From Acanthosepion pharaonis (Eukaryota > Mollusca > Cephalopoda > Sepiida > Sepiidae): 64,000 bases of DNA. The DNA lies in contig CAHIKZ030003348.1 in NCBI GenBank assembly GCA_903632075.3, forward strand, positions 1,280,001-1,344,000, given 5' to 3'. Numbering within the stretch: the stretch's first letter is position 1; each line of letters starts with the position of its first letter. This document shows positions 28,516 through 38,924 of this stretch, in pieces. A program made the position numbers and the translations under genes. The notes beneath the pieces were generated by a model. That model worked only from the letters and a program-made list of their open reading frames with translations. It did no database searches and was not told where the DNA came from.

Positions 28516-28768
28516 ACTGACCTTATTTTAAAGCTTAGAAAGCCTGAACCCAAACTTCCCTGTGCTCTGTCTATAACTAGTTAAATGCATGCTATCATGT
28601 TGGAGCTGACATAAAGAAGATTACTGAGCAAGTGTGTACTACAGTATTGTCAAGCAAAAAAAAAAAAAGAAGAATTTTCTATCAATATGGACAGGTGTTC
28701 CTGAATTGCCACGTGAAGAACATCTTTTATGATCCACGTATCATGTTAACATCGGTTTATATTCACAG

Positions 28769-28879
28769 ATCTTTTTTGCTTGACGGCACGCAAGGAATCA
28801 ACCAGGATGTTACAGGTGTTTTTAATGTATCAGCCAAGGAAATGGCAAGCTCGTCCACTGCTAAATGTATTATTTCAAG
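28769..28879 (+). CDS. Candidate internal exon (unassigned)
   Basis: A TTTATATTCACAG acceptor-like border precedes 28769 and a CAAG/GTAAAG donor-like border follows 28879. The 111-bp stretch is open in phase 2-2 and reads LLDGTQGINQDVTGVFNVSA, then KEMASSSTAKCIIS. GC is higher than nearby and it does not match any repeat in the window. The run D-x-T-G-x-F-x-V-x-A-x-E...I-x-S vaguely recalls the F and G strands of an I-set immunoglobulin domain, but the strand-F cysteine is absent. A second frame is also open here, so chance is a real possibility. Confidence 0.22.
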
Positions 28880-28964
28880 GTAAAGTGGGTTGGCAGTTCT
28901 TTTCAGCCTGGCTAGAAGTGGGTTTAAATCAGATTCTTCTCACTATGCTTCTTGTTTTTATTTT

Positions 28965-29265
28965 ATGATATATATTTATATAATGGTGTGGATACATGAT
29001 ACTGCCCTGTTGCTATTCTTGGGCTGATGTGGATGCACCATGATGCATCTGCAAGCTGGTCAATGAGGATTTTTCTTCTTTTTTCTTAATTTCTTATCTC
29101 ATGGCATGAAGACAGATTTGTAGTGACCGTGGTCAGTCTCAACAAGGAACTGTGTTAGCATCAGATATAAGAGTTTTGCTAATTTATAAGATGATAAATT
29201 GTCGTTATTTTTTACTCATATTTTTAATATTATTTCTCTTGCTTTTACACTGAGTAGTAATAGTT
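28965..29265 (+). repeat. Dispersed repeat L, copy 1
   Basis: CCCTGTTGCTATTCTTGGGC, TGATG.ATCTGC, CAAGGAACTGTGTTAGCATC, GATGATAAATTGTC, TCTCTTGCTTTTACAC match 30230-30545 in order. Both lead into the satellite with unit TTTCTCTTGCTTTTACACC. Confidence 0.75.
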
Positions 29266-29700
29266 TTAAGAGTTGTATGAGGTGATCTTTCTCTCCAGAA
29301 TCTATCTAACATATCTATAAATCTACCATTTGCTCATGCTTAGAATATTGCTGCTACATATCGTTTTAATGTTTATGAAGCTATTTTTGACTGAAAATAC
29401 TTCTGATGAGTTAAAATTAATAAGTTTATAATTAACATAATAATTAGTTTTATTGTGGGAAATATGTTGCATATTTAGATATTTTAATGGATATGACAAT
29501 GTAAACAAAAATGTAAAAATCAGCACGTAACCATTGCTCGAAAGTTGACCTGATTGAGCAAAACCAATGTGATTTTTGGATTCAACAAATTGTTCTAAAT
29601 GAGCTAAGAATTTTCAACAATAAATTTAGTGTTGGCCAGTGTTATTGACAGTTACAATCTAAATAAGACAAAAAAAAGTTTGATACACACAGGACAGATT
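29266..29700. other. No recognisable feature
   Basis: AT-rich; a 67-codon minus frame at 29323-29526 shows no family resemblance. Confidence 0.45.
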
Positions 29701-29734
29701 GAAGACAAGAGGACAGAGGAAAACAAAACATAAC

Positions 29735-30055
29735 TTACTGAGTAAATTTTGTCAGGTGGTATTGAACTCACAACTCTTTAGGTTTAATCACTGGATCTAA
29801 CCAACAACTTTATCCACTGAACCATTTTGCCTTCAGCAGTGAACCAAACTTGGAGAATTAAGTTAGAGGGAAATAACTGTGACATCATGAAGAGGCATAG
29901 CATGTGGAAATAGAACAATCTAACTAAGGGTTCGATTCAAAATCCCAATCACCTGAAGAAGGCTGGAGTGTACAATGGTTGAAACATTGTGAATATAGCA
30001 ATGAAGATGAGGGTAACAGTCCAAATAATATAAATAATATAAGTAATCATCTTAA
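29735..30055 (+). mobile_element. tRNA-headed SINE family E
   Basis: Body blocks GGTGGTATTGAACTCACAAC (B-box-like), GAGGGAAATAACTGTGACAT, AGGGTTCGATTCAAAATCCC, then tail ACCTGAAGAAGGCTGGAGTG (CTGAAGA 29953-29959), GAAACATTGTGAATATAGCA, GATGAGGGTAACAGTCC. The same order is found at 32290-32620 and 62220-62470. Confidence 0.7.
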
Positions 30056-30059
30056 GTTC

Positions 30060-31345
30060 TTTAATTTTATTAGATGAAGCAGTGTCAGTTATTATTATTA
30101 TTAGATGAAAGATATGGAGTCACTAATAAAATCATGAATATTTTCATTTAAAGAGTTATCAATTATTATTTTTATTAATCTTCACACTTTCTTCCTTGAT
30201 TTTTTCTTTTCTTTGATGCTATATATTTAAATATTGGTGATGGGCATAAGTGGTGAGGACATGACACTACCTTGTTGCTATTCTTGGGCTGATTTGGTTG
30301 CATCCTGATGTATCTGCTACCTGGCTAATGAAGAGTTTTTCTTTTTTTTTTATAAATTCTCATCTCACTGCATAATGGATCATTTCAGATGGCCCTGATG
30401 AATATGGACAAGGAACAGTATTAGCATTAGATGTAATAGTTAACAAATTTATTAGGTGATAAATTGTCATTATTGTTAATTTTTGCCATATATTTTTCAT
30501 ATTGTTTCTCTCATTTTACACAAAGTTGTAATAGTCTTAAATTGTCTGAGTTTTAAAGGAAGCATGATGAATTATTATTAATTTTAAAATAATATACCTT
30601 TCATATTATTTCTCTTGCTTTTACATCTCATAGTAAATTGTATTATCTCATCTATATTTTTAGATGAAGTACTGTAGACTTTTATTAATTATTGACTATT
30701 ATTTCGTTCATTTTATTTCTCTTGCTTTTATACCTACTTGTAATAACCTTGCATTTTCTGATCTTCTTTGACGAAACATTGTCAATTATTAATTTTTGAC
30801 TAGTATTTCTTTCATCTTATATTTTTTTTGCTTTTACACCTAGTAGTATTATATCTTAGATGAAGCATTTTCAATTATTAATAATATTTTACTGTTCTTG
30901 CTTTCATCTTATTTTTTTTGCTTTTACACCTAGTAGTATTATCTCTTAGATGAAGCATTGTCAACTCGTATTTCTTTCATCTTATTTCTCTTGCTTTTAC
31001 ACCTAGTTGTAATAGTCTTAAGTTGTCTGAATTTCTCAGATATTATTGTCAATTATTAATAATTTTTAACTAATATTTCTTTCATTATATTTCTTTTACT
31101 TTTACATCTAGTAATTTTTTTAAACATAGGAGTAATAATCTTAAGTTGTCTGGATTTCTTAGATGAAGTATAGTTAATTATTATTATTAACAAGTATTTC
31201 TTTCATCTTATTTCTCTTGCTTTTACACCTAGTAGCAATAATCTTAAATTGTCTGGATTTTTTAGATGAAGCATTGTTAATTATTATTAATTTTTGACTA
31301 GTATTTCTTTCATCTTATTCCTCTTGCTTTTACACCTAGTAATTC
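30060..31345 (+). repeat. Degenerate satellite, 95-110 bp unit, about 12 copies
   Basis: Unit: CTAGTATTTCTTTCATCTTA, TTTCTCTTGCTTTTACACC, TAGTAGTAATAATCTTAAG, TTGTCTGAATTTCTTAGATG, AAGCATTGTCAATTATTA. It resumes at 31620-31745 and 32640-32870, and two units stand far off at 54000-54230. Confidence 0.85.
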
Positions 31346-31640
31346 TTTTTCTTTCTATGTGCCATGTCCTTTCAGGATGTAGGCGATCATGGCTCTCCAC
31401 CTCCCTCTATCCCTTGCAGCTCTTAACAAGTTCATTTCCTCTGTCACCTCCCCTAGACCACATTCTGTCATCCACTTGCTTAAGGCCACTAGGCATGTCA
31501 TGCATTGTTTTCCCTTGTCTCTCTTTCTCTCTATTCGACCGATGAGTATCAGATTCTCCAAGCCCTCCTTCCTTATTATATGTCCCAGGAACTTCAGCTG
31601 TCTCTTCCTGATGTTGTATATGAATTTCTTAGATAAATCA
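31346..31640 (-). pseudogene. LINE family B C-terminus, inserted in the satellite
   Basis: The minus strand has an open frame (31675-31355) reading RQLKFLGHIIRKEGLENLIL, KRDKGKQCMTCLVALSKWMT, GLGEV, NLLRAARDRGRWRAMIAYIL, KGHGT and a stop. This is the clearest copy of the family B ORF end in the window. The signature (FLGH..R...LE.L.L.G.I..KR.RG.QR..., DR..WR.M.A....GHGT) belongs to non-LTR retrotransposons. It has no catalytic motif because it is 5'-truncated. Satellite units flank it on both sides, so it inserted after the satellite expanded. Confidence 0.75.
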
Positions 31641-31791
31641 TTGTGAATTATTATTAATATTTTATTAATATTCATTTCATTTCATTTATCTTGCATTTAA
31701 ATCTTGTATTAATATTCTTAAGTTGTCTGAAATTCTGTCTATATTTCTGAGATGAGGTATTATGTACAGTATTTACATTAGTCGGACTAAT

Positions 31792-32286
31792 ATTTACTAA
31801 TAAAGAAAAATCTCAAAAGTAGGAATGTTGTGGAGCAAATAACACACACCTGGTAACACAAATGAACTAGGCAAGACACCTTAAATAAAGAACTCAAAGT
31901 GACTCAGAAGTCCTTTGGAGTTAGCTGGAGAGAATTTTAATGATAACACGGTGAGCAGCCTAAGCAAGACAATATTTTAACCAATTAGAGTAAGTTATAA
32001 TAAACACAGGACAAATTGAAAGCATGTAGAGTAGAGTAAAAAATGCATAACCTACCAAGCACACTTGAGTACATGAATGGCAGAACAATGTTTAGGAGAA
32101 ATAACTAAAAGATAAAATTTATTAAGAGCTACTGGATGAAGGACAGGAAAATGTGGAGAGCCATGGTTGCCAACATTCTGAAGGAACACAGCACATAGAA
32201 GAAGAAACTGGGTAACAGAAAGAGAAAAGAAGTGGCAAATTTGTCACAGTTGAGTTGAAATTATTATGAAAATAATAAATGCTTTA
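31792..32286 (+). repeat. Duplicated segment, copy 2 (with 26053-26398)
   Basis: Contains the gypsy 3' internal end, LTR start (31823-31917), a gag start (AGAGAATTTTAATGATAACA, about 31935), then family B LINE to 32240. The order internal end, LTR, gag start is what a tandem or circular element would give, with part of the LTR deleted between TTGGAGT repeats. Confidence 0.85.
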
Positions 32287-32289
32287 TCC

Positions 32290-32625
32290 ACTTATCCAAT
32301 GCCTTTATCCACTGTGCCATGTGTCCTCAAGTGGATAAAGGCGTTGGTTAGGTCCAGTGACAGACTCAAAGAAGGTGAGTTAATACCTGTTTAAGGCAGT
32401 GGAGAAATTTCAGAGGGAAAATTAGCAGGAGATAACTGATAACTGACATCCATCAAAACATAGCACGTGGAACTAGAACAGTCTACCCCAGTGATCGAAA
32501 TAAAGGGATCAGTTCGAAATTTCAACCATCTGAAGAAGGCCGGAGCGTACAGCAGCCAAAACGTTATGACAAATATGGCGACAAAGATGAGGACAATAGT
32601 CCGACTAATGTAAATACTGTTGTCT
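32290..32625 (+). mobile_element. tRNA-headed SINE family E, best copy
   Basis: Head: CTCAAGTGGATAAAGGCGTT, GGTTAGGTCCAGTGACAG (A-box side), GGTGAGTTAATACCTG (decayed B box). Body: GATAACTGATAACTGACATC, AGAACAGTCTACCCCAGTGA, AGGGATCAGTTCGAAATTTC. Tail: CTGAAGA (32530-32536), AGGCCGGAGCGTAC, GACAAAGATGAGGACAATAG. About 330 bp. Confidence 0.75.
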
Positions 32626-32869
32626 GAAATTCTTACAAGACTCACTGACATTTATCATTAGTTTTTGATGGGTATTTCTTTCATGTTATTTTTCTTGCTT
32701 TTACACCCAGTACTAGTAGGTCTTAGATTAAGCATCATCAAATGTTATTCAAATTTTACTAGTATTTCTTTCACCTTATTTCTCTTGCTTTTACATCAGT
32801 AATTGCTTTAAGATCTCAGATATGTATAGATGAACCATTGTCAATTATTATTCATTTTATAAATATCTT

Positions 32870-33014
32870 TAGTAAATATTAAATCTGTCCATTTATTTAT
32901 GTTTCTGTCTCTTGTCTTATTTCTCCTGAGCCTCTATAGTAAATTGAGTAATTGTAAGTCTATGAAATATCAAATCTAATTAAAATAAGGACATGATGTA
33001 TCTATTTATTATAT

Positions 33015-33098
<84 letters not shown>

Positions 33099-33351
33099 AT
33101 GTATGTATAGCTGGCAAATTCTATTCAGGGATATCCATCTAATAGGGTGGCTAGCCAATCCCTATTGCAGATGCTTACTCAGCCACATTTGTGTTTATCT
33201 TTAGTAAATATTAAATCTGTCCATTTATTTATGTCTCTGTCTCTTGTCTTATTTCTCCTGGGCCTCTATAATAAATTGAGTAATTGTAAGTCTATGAAAT
33301 ATCAAATCTAATTAGAATAAGGACATGATGTATCTATTTATTATAAACACA

Positions 33352-33392
<41 letters not shown>

Positions 33393-33495
33393 GTATGTAT
33401 GTATAGCTGGCCACTTGTATTTGAGGATATCCATCTATTAGGGTGGCTACCCAATCCCTGTTGCAGACGCTTACTCAGTCACATTTGTGTTTATT
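32870..33495 (+). repeat. Tandem duplication of about 310 bp containing a microsatellite
   Basis: Both copies (about 32870-33197 and 33198-33495) run AGTAAATATTAAATCTGTCC, CTTGTCTTATTTCTCCTG, GACATGATGTATCTATTTAT, a CA/TA/TG block, GTATGTATGTATAGCTGGC, CCAATCCCT.TTGCAGA.GC, ACATTTGTGTTTAT. The copies differ mostly in microsatellite length and a few substitutions. Confidence 0.9.
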
Positions 33496-33544
33496 GAACA
33501 CACACAGAGCCCACTTGTGGTTTATACTGCAACTATACTGAGCA

Positions 33545-33825
33545 CACCTTAGTTACAGTTTCTGGGAGAGAGCGTGTTATCTAACATGATCAACAATTTG
33601 AACAAGGCCAGCATGCTCAAGCCCTCAGCCATGATGACTTGTGACTTCGGGCTAGTCAACCCATGGTATGGTTTTCAGGCACTTTCCAAAGGTGCCACAT
33701 GCTGGGATCGACCTCGTAGTCTGATAGTATCATGGTCACGTTCATGACAAATTGACCATGGCAAAATTTGAACCCAGGTTTCATAGCCAGAATGTGAACA
33801 TTCTAACCACTCAGCCACATGTTCA
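33545..33825 (-). mobile_element. tRNA-derived SINE with clear A and B boxes
   Basis: The minus strand starts near 33825 with ATGTGGCTGAGTGGTTAGAA (A box within 33801-33820), then ACCTGGGTTCAAATTTTGCC (B box, about 33762-33781), at the spacing of a tRNA gene's internal promoter. The body continues to about 33545 (GTCGATCCCAGCATGTGGC, GGGTTGACTAGCCCGAAGTC). It is not a functional tRNA gene: no acceptor stem closes. Confidence 0.75.
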
Positions 33826-34013
<188 letters not shown>

Positions 34014-34125
34014 ATTATAAATTAATTGATTTAAAATATGGTTTTTTCGCTACACAGTTCTAACCATGTTTCAAAATTTTGAAACATGGTTTGTGTAAAA
34101 AAAAACATATTTTAAATCAATTAAT

Positions 34126-34133
<8 letters not shown>
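34014..34133. mobile_element. Foldback MITE, about 57-bp arms
   Basis: TAAATTAATTGATTTAAAAT at the left and ATTTTAAATCAATTAATTTA at the right are exact inverses. The arms meet at CATGTTTCAAAATTTTGAAA near 34075. The right arm has lost about 8 bp. A TA tract (34133-34174) follows at once. Confidence 0.85.
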
Positions 34134-34176
<43 letters not shown>

Positions 34177-34194
34177 TCGTTTGTATGTTTAGAT

Positions 34195-34475
34195 GTTAAA
34201 AAATTTGTTGAATCTTGTGCAAGGTAAGTAAATAATCTCGATAAACTTTGCTGTATAAAAATCCTCTCTGGGGGTGGTTGGGGAGCAGACTTCCTCAGGC
34301 AATACTACCTTAATCCACTTCAAAGTACTTGTAACCTCAAACATTTTACTCAGCATCAGTTCCAAATTTGAAAAATGTTCTTTCATCACATTTCCTTTAA
34401 TACCATAGCCAGTTCCTCATTAGTGCTTTTAGCCATCATTAAGATATCACAGCAGACAAAGTCAGGACCAAAAAC
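34195..34475 (-). pseudogene. Possible Ty3/gypsy reverse transcriptase fragment
   Basis: Minus strand: DFVCCDILMMAKSTNEELAM (complement of about 34420-34470), then NLELMLSKMFEVTSTLKWIK, VVLPEEVC. The pattern C-D-x-I-L...s...E.l..L......l......LkW.K..l.qeeV resembles the YxDD box and following thumb of a gypsy reverse transcriptase. In this copy the YxDD box reads CCDI, so one catalytic Asp is lost, and a stop stands after KEM. A related short block is near 36990-37045. Assignment is tentative. Confidence 0.4.
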
Positions 34476-34730
34476 ATGAACAATTAATGAAGAAACTATT
34501 TACTTTGTCATTCTAAATAGGACCAACTCACTGTACACAATGTCACTTGATTGTATCTAACTACAGATTAACTCAACAAGAGAGTTTCTATTTACATATG
34601 CATATTAAGGTAACCTCTTTGTTTGTTTTCGAGATTACATAAAAGATATGCAACTGGTCCACAAAAAATATGAAAATAGATATATTCCATTCATATATTT
34701 CCTTGCATATTTTGTATTGCAATATATATA

Positions 34731-35569
34731 CAGGGTAAATTGACACCATTTTATATTTTTTATTTCGTGCATGCCCGTTTGTTTTTGATTTTGTTTATTG
34801 CACACTATAGTAGGGTCAGTTGGGCACTGTCTTTGAGAAAAAGAGCAGCATGATGCAATTCAGTCCTCCAGAAATTTGGAAACAGTATGCTGTACTGCTT
34901 GGCATTTGCACTGGGAGCTTCAATATGAACATTTCAGAATGTTGGGGTGTCAATCTGAGGACAGTGCAGAGGATTTGAAAAGAGTTGGATGAGTCCAGTG
35001 GTGATTAAGAAGGTGTTTGGAGTGATCACTAATAATGGTAATGTTATGCCACCATTCATCTTCCCACAGGGCCTCATGGGGGCTTACATTAAGTGCCTTG
35101 AGGAGGTAGTGCTGCCCTGAGTCAAGGGAGTGGCCTTTGTCTGACAACAGGACTCTGCACCCAAGCTAAACAATTAGGAGAACTCAGTTAAGGCTGTCAA
35201 ACAATTTCTTTGACCACATCACCCTTTATATTTGGCCACCTCACTCCTCAGACTGCACCCCTTTGATTATTATGATTGGGACACAGTTGAGTTAGAGATC
35301 AACAAAACTCTTTGTAACCCCAAAGATGAACTGAAGGCAAGGATTATAGCAGCATTCACCAACTTAAACAAGGAGACCGTCCAGAAGAGATGCAGGAGAT
35401 TCTGAAGTAATCTGGAGGCAGTGGTTGAACCTAATGTCACTTTTGTTGAATAAATTTACTCTTTATTATTTCAAGATATTTTTGTTTAATTTTGGTAAAT
35501 ATATCTGTTAAAACGAGATGTCATTATTATTTTTATTTTTGCATCATTTAGACAACAATTTACCCATTG
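34731..35569 (+). mobile_element. Tc1/mariner element with both ends, internally deleted
   Basis: The left end CAGGGTAAATTGACACC and right end (complement CAATGGGTAAATTGTTGTC) are imperfect inverted repeats, each bordered by TA (34729-34730 and 35570-35571). At 839 bp it is shorter than the usual 1.3 kb. Readable transposase blocks in order: QFSPPEIWKQYAVLLGICTG (34855-), SECWGVNLRTVQRI (helix-turn-helix), PFIFPQGLMGAYIKCLEEVV (about 35053-), VKGVAFV.QQD (about 35120-35145, with second-Asp context), HITLYIWPPHSSDCTPL (about 35207-35265, third-Asp context SSDCTPLD), LEINKTLCNPKDELKAR, FTNLNKETVQKRCRRF. The part between the helix-turn-helix and the first Asp is deleted. Many frameshifts. Confidence 0.8.
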
Positions 35570-35589
35570 TATCATCTATATATATATAC

Positions 35590-35700
35590 ATATATGTAAA
35601 AATTTCATATAGAGTATATCTATATGAATAAAGACAAAACAAAAACTTAACTGTCAGGGTTTGTCCTCTGAGGGACTTTATCAAGGCAAATTAAGGGAAA
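35590..35700 (+). repeat. Dispersed repeat H, second copy
   Basis: TTTCATATAGAGTATATC, GAATAAAGAC, GTCCTCTGAGGGACTTTATC, as at 5240-5345. Lacks the minisatellite expansion. Confidence 0.6.
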
Positions 35701-35957
35701 TGTAAGTCTTTTATTTGTTGACAAGTATTTATATACAAGAGCAATAATGTTATTGGTTTTTCAAAATTTATGGTATAGTGGTGCTCATGAATATTCATTA
35801 GGTTAGCAGAAAAGTCAGGCAAGTTCATCGATGTGAGGTGAGACTGATAGTATAAAGTTATGGATTTAACCATTTTCTTTTAATTTTTGGTATTTTTGTG
35901 GTTATGTATCTTGGCTTTGGATAGTAGCAATTCTTTCAGGAAAGGAGATATTGAGAA
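35701..35957. other. No recognisable feature
   Basis: A 60-codon minus frame has no family resemblance. Confidence 0.4.
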
Positions 35958-35958
35958 G

Positions 35959-35988
35959 AATATATATATATATATATATATATATATG
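35959..35988. repeat. (TA)n microsatellite
   Basis: About 30 bp of TA. Confidence 0.95.
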
Positions 35989-35989
35989 G

Positions 35990-36348
35990 TTTTCAGTATT
36001 ACAGAGCGCTCGTTCTATGCATCATCTTCGTGTTTCTGAAGCCGTTTACATTAAGTGTCAGCAGCCCAGTCTGTGCAGACAGAAGGAACACTTTTTATGT
36101 TCCTTATGTCAGCTGGAGGGTCTGTGAGTTCCCATTTTTTCTATTTTATATACTCTTGTGGAACTATTTATTGATATCCCCCCTCATTCGATTTTAATTT
36201 ATATAATTAAAATTTGTCTTTTAGTCGAGTTCCACCTTTCCCTCCTCAGTCACTTTATTGTCTTTGTATTCATTTATATTAAATATTGCCAACGAATATC
36301 TTTGACAAAGCGTTGGCCGAAATGTGCCTTAGATATGACGTCCACTTT

Positions 36349-36351
<3 letters not shown>
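35990..36351 (+). repeat. Unassigned repeat-like sequence between two TA tracts
   Basis: Ends GACAAAGCGTTGGCCGAAAT, GTGCCTTAGATATGACGTCC just before TA. The CGTTGGCCGAAATG wording resembles the 3' ends of Penelope-like elements and SINE E. No frame is supported. Confidence 0.35.

Positions 36352-36386
<35 letters not shown>
36352..36386. repeat. (TA)n microsatellite
   Basis: About 35 bp of TA. Confidence 0.95.
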
Positions 36387-36389
<3 letters not shown>

Positions 36390-36835
36390 ATCTACAGACA
36401 GACTGTTTGGCTGTATCACAGTTCATCAGTGTGGCTAGACACCCAATCGTTTCAGGCCAGGACTAAAACCTGACCAATTTGGTATCAGTTGAAGATTCTA
36501 ACCCTTAAGCCATCAACACTCAGCAGAGAGAAAGGCGAAGTTTTGCTTATTTATTTTTCACTCGGAGAACTCAGTCACTAGGAAAGTCATGCATTATCAG
36601 CAGTAATAGTGACTGCTTACAAATTCATTACTCCCTACAGTGATTGACCGATTAAATTATTTTATTGAGAGCTAATATCATCATCCACAGACGGATTGTT
36701 TAGCTGTATCACAGCTCATCAGTGTGGTTAGACATCTTAACACTTAACCTGACCGATTTGGTATCAGTCAGAGATTCAACCCCTAGGCCATTGACACCCG
36801 GCAGAGAGAAAGGCGAATTTTTGAGTATTTATTTT
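36387..36835 (-). mobile_element. Two tandem copies of a tRNA-like SINE
   Basis: Copies at about 36387-36540 and 36676-36835 share ATC.ACAGAC.GA.TGTTT, CTGTATCACAG.TCATCAGTG, ATTTGGTATCAGT, CAGAGAGAAAGGCGAA. In complement, GATGGCTTAAGGGTTAGAA and TCAGGTTTTAGTCCTGG sit like A and B boxes. A third partial copy is at about 40725-40765. Confidence 0.65.
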
Positions 36836-37055
36836 TTCATAAACACACCAGTCACTCAGAGAACTCAATCACTATACTCAAACAAGATATAACAAACCTG
36901 CTACATGAATAAGGATTTAAAACTCTTTCGGCATACTTACTTTGGTACATCAATCACTTTTCCCAGGATCAGTTCTACATTTAAAAATAATGCTGTGTTT
37001 TTGTCCACACTCTCCTTAATATCCTCTCCAGTTCCTCATTAGGGAGACATGGTGG

Positions 37056-37285
37056 AGTAATGGATAACGGCTCGGGTTGAGGAATCAGAGAGCTGAGTTC
37101 AAATTCCAGTCAAATCCATTATATTCACTTACGTGATAATGCCCTTGAAAAGGTATGAATCCTTCTCCTCCCTGCTATGGGTGAATAGCAGGACAGATCA
37201 AGTTCTATAGCCTTGCATGCCAACTGGTCTACTGTAGAAAGAAATGGTAACCTACTGTGGGAAAAATCTGCCTCGTCAGTCATGT
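37056..37285 (+). mobile_element. tRNA-derived SINE, good copy without 5S head
   Basis: GACATGGTGGAGTAATGGAT (A box), CTGAGTTCAAATTCCAGTCA (B box), CACTTACGTGATAATGCCCT, GGTATGAATCCTTCTCC, GCTATGGGTGAATAGCAGGA, GAAATGGTAACCTACTGTGG, GAAAAATCTGCCTCGTCAGT. About 230 bp. The tRNA-like part is closest in look to an Arg-type SINE head, but I did not test this. Confidence 0.75.
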
Positions 37286-37599
37286 ATAGAAATATACATG
37301 ATCACCAAAGTGTTTATCACACATGGCACATGACTTACTGTTCCTCACTAGTTCACTAAATGAAACAATTTTTTTATGTGATACATGCAAATGAAGGTGG
37401 ATGAGATGAAATTTAAATTTAAATTTTAGTGTCCTCTCTCCTTCATGCATATGTGTAATCCCATCAACATAAACATCACTTTAGTCTGATGATGCTCTAA
37501 AGAGTGAAATACAACACATGAAAAGATTTTTCCAGTCCGGCATAGATTTTTCTAAAATTGTTCTGTTATATAAAAAGTTACATATTGTTTCCCCACCCA

Positions 37600-37600
<1 letters not shown>

Positions 37601-37655
<55 letters not shown>
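37601..37655. repeat. (TA)n microsatellite
   Basis: About 55 bp of TA. Confidence 0.95.
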
Positions 37656-37658
<3 letters not shown>

Positions 37659-37752
37659 ATGTTGCAATATACATGTATTCTCAAAGAAGGCATAGCAATA
37701 GAGTTTAATGCTTCATACATCACCTGTCTTTGATTCTCCCTATTTTTGGCAG

Positions 37753-38018
37753 CTGTTTCTCATGGTTGTGGGATTTTAGTGCCAACAGTTACAGCAAAAG
37801 CCACAGATGGAATCAAAATTATATGGCCACAACATGAAGGTTTGTGGTGCGGAACTTGGAAACAAACAAAAAGGGATTTTATGTGTAGGTTGGATAAAGG
37901 AAATGGCCGAGGAGGCAATTATTGCTTGCTTGCCAAACTAAGAGGCTGTTGGATTTACGATACTTCAATCATGCTTGCTTCTTCAGGTGTGTCAGGCAAA
38001 GATAAATGGAATCCTTAA
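37753..38018 (+). CDS. Candidate terminal exon (unassigned)
   Basis: A pyrimidine-rich TTCTCCCTATTTTTGGCAG border precedes 37753. From there 87 codons are open to a TAA at 38016-38018: AVSHGCGILVPTVTAKATDG, IKIIWPQHEGLWCGTWKQTK, RDFMCRLDKGNGRGGNYCLL, AKLRGCWIYD, then TSIMLASSGVSGKDKWNP. It is clearly richer in GC than its surroundings and matches no repeat in the window. The part PTVTAKATDGIKIIW loosely recalls a fibronectin III B strand, but no domain is convincing. It starts in phase 1, so it cannot be joined directly to the candidate exon at 28769-28879, which ends in phase 2. LINE B sequence follows at 38040. Confidence 0.25.
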
Positions 38019-38037
38019 CTCTTCTGTTTTTGTTTTA

Positions 38038-38400
38038 TTATTACCATGTCCCTTCGGACATGGCTCTCCACGACTTCCTATTCCTTGTAGCTCTTTGTGA
38101 TATTAGGATTTTTACCATCCATTTGTTCTACCATCCATTCAAAAATGTAAGCCTGGCCTGCCTCTGACCTCTTTTGTCTTAGATGTGTTAAATTCTCCAA
38201 GTCTTTCATCCTCATTATGCATCTATAAAACAAATTTAGCTGCCTCTCTCTGATTCTGAGTATAAATTTCCTTGTTTTGCTTCCTTAAGAATTGCTTGTT
38301 GCTTAGCCTACTGGCTTCATCCATGGCATTCTCAGCATCTTTCTGTAGAATCATATTTCTCTTGCCTACAATATTCTCTTCATCTTTTTAAAAATATCAT
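38038..38400 (-). pseudogene. LINE family B C-terminus
   Basis: The plus strand has ACCATGTCCCTTCGGACATG (end of ORF in complement), GGCTCTCCACGACTTCCTAT, TTGTAGCTCTTTG, AAATTCTCCAAGTCTTTCAT, the complements of the WRAM, LLRAT and LENL blocks. It extends further 5' than other copies, with coding-like GKRNMILQKDAENAMDEAS in complement near 38320-38375. Confidence 0.6.
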
Positions 38401-38430
38401 GGATTTACTTTTTCTTATACTCACTTTGTA

Positions 38431-38456
38431 CACACACACACACACACACATATATA
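38431..38456. repeat. (CA)n(TA)n microsatellite
   Basis: Short CA block then TA. Confidence 0.9.
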
Positions 38457-38920
38457 TATTTTTTTTATATATTTTAATGCACGCATGAGCATGACATTAA
38501 AAAATAATTCCATAATGGATAATTTTTTCACATTCTAATGAATGTTCAGCACATTAAAACTGTTTTGCATTTAAAAGCATAATGAAAAATTATGGTAATG
38601 GATAACAACGCACAACTTTGTATAAATACTTGTACTAATGAACAAGATATTTTCATGGAGATTACATGCACTCATGAGGCCACTTGAAGGTAAATTTGGA
38701 TTTATTTACAGAAATATTTTGTCTGAAAATAAAAAAAATGTTACTTAATTTTCCCTAAAGAAATATTAAATTTTGACATAAACTAATTTTAAATTTGTTC
38801 TTTCTTAAAAAATACCAATAAAGATTTTAATCTAATATTACATAAGGTATTTAAAGAAAAATATAAATTCCCTAAATCAATTCAATTTTACTAATAATCC
38901 TCCTGATGAATGAATATTAA
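38457..38920. other. No recognisable feature
   Basis: AT-rich DNA with no frame or repeat structure. Confidence 0.5.
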
Positions 38921-38924
38921 TATG

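Noticed and set aside
33756..33825. tRNA gene on the minus strand
   Set aside because: A and B boxes are present but acceptor and other stems do not close and a SINE body follows.
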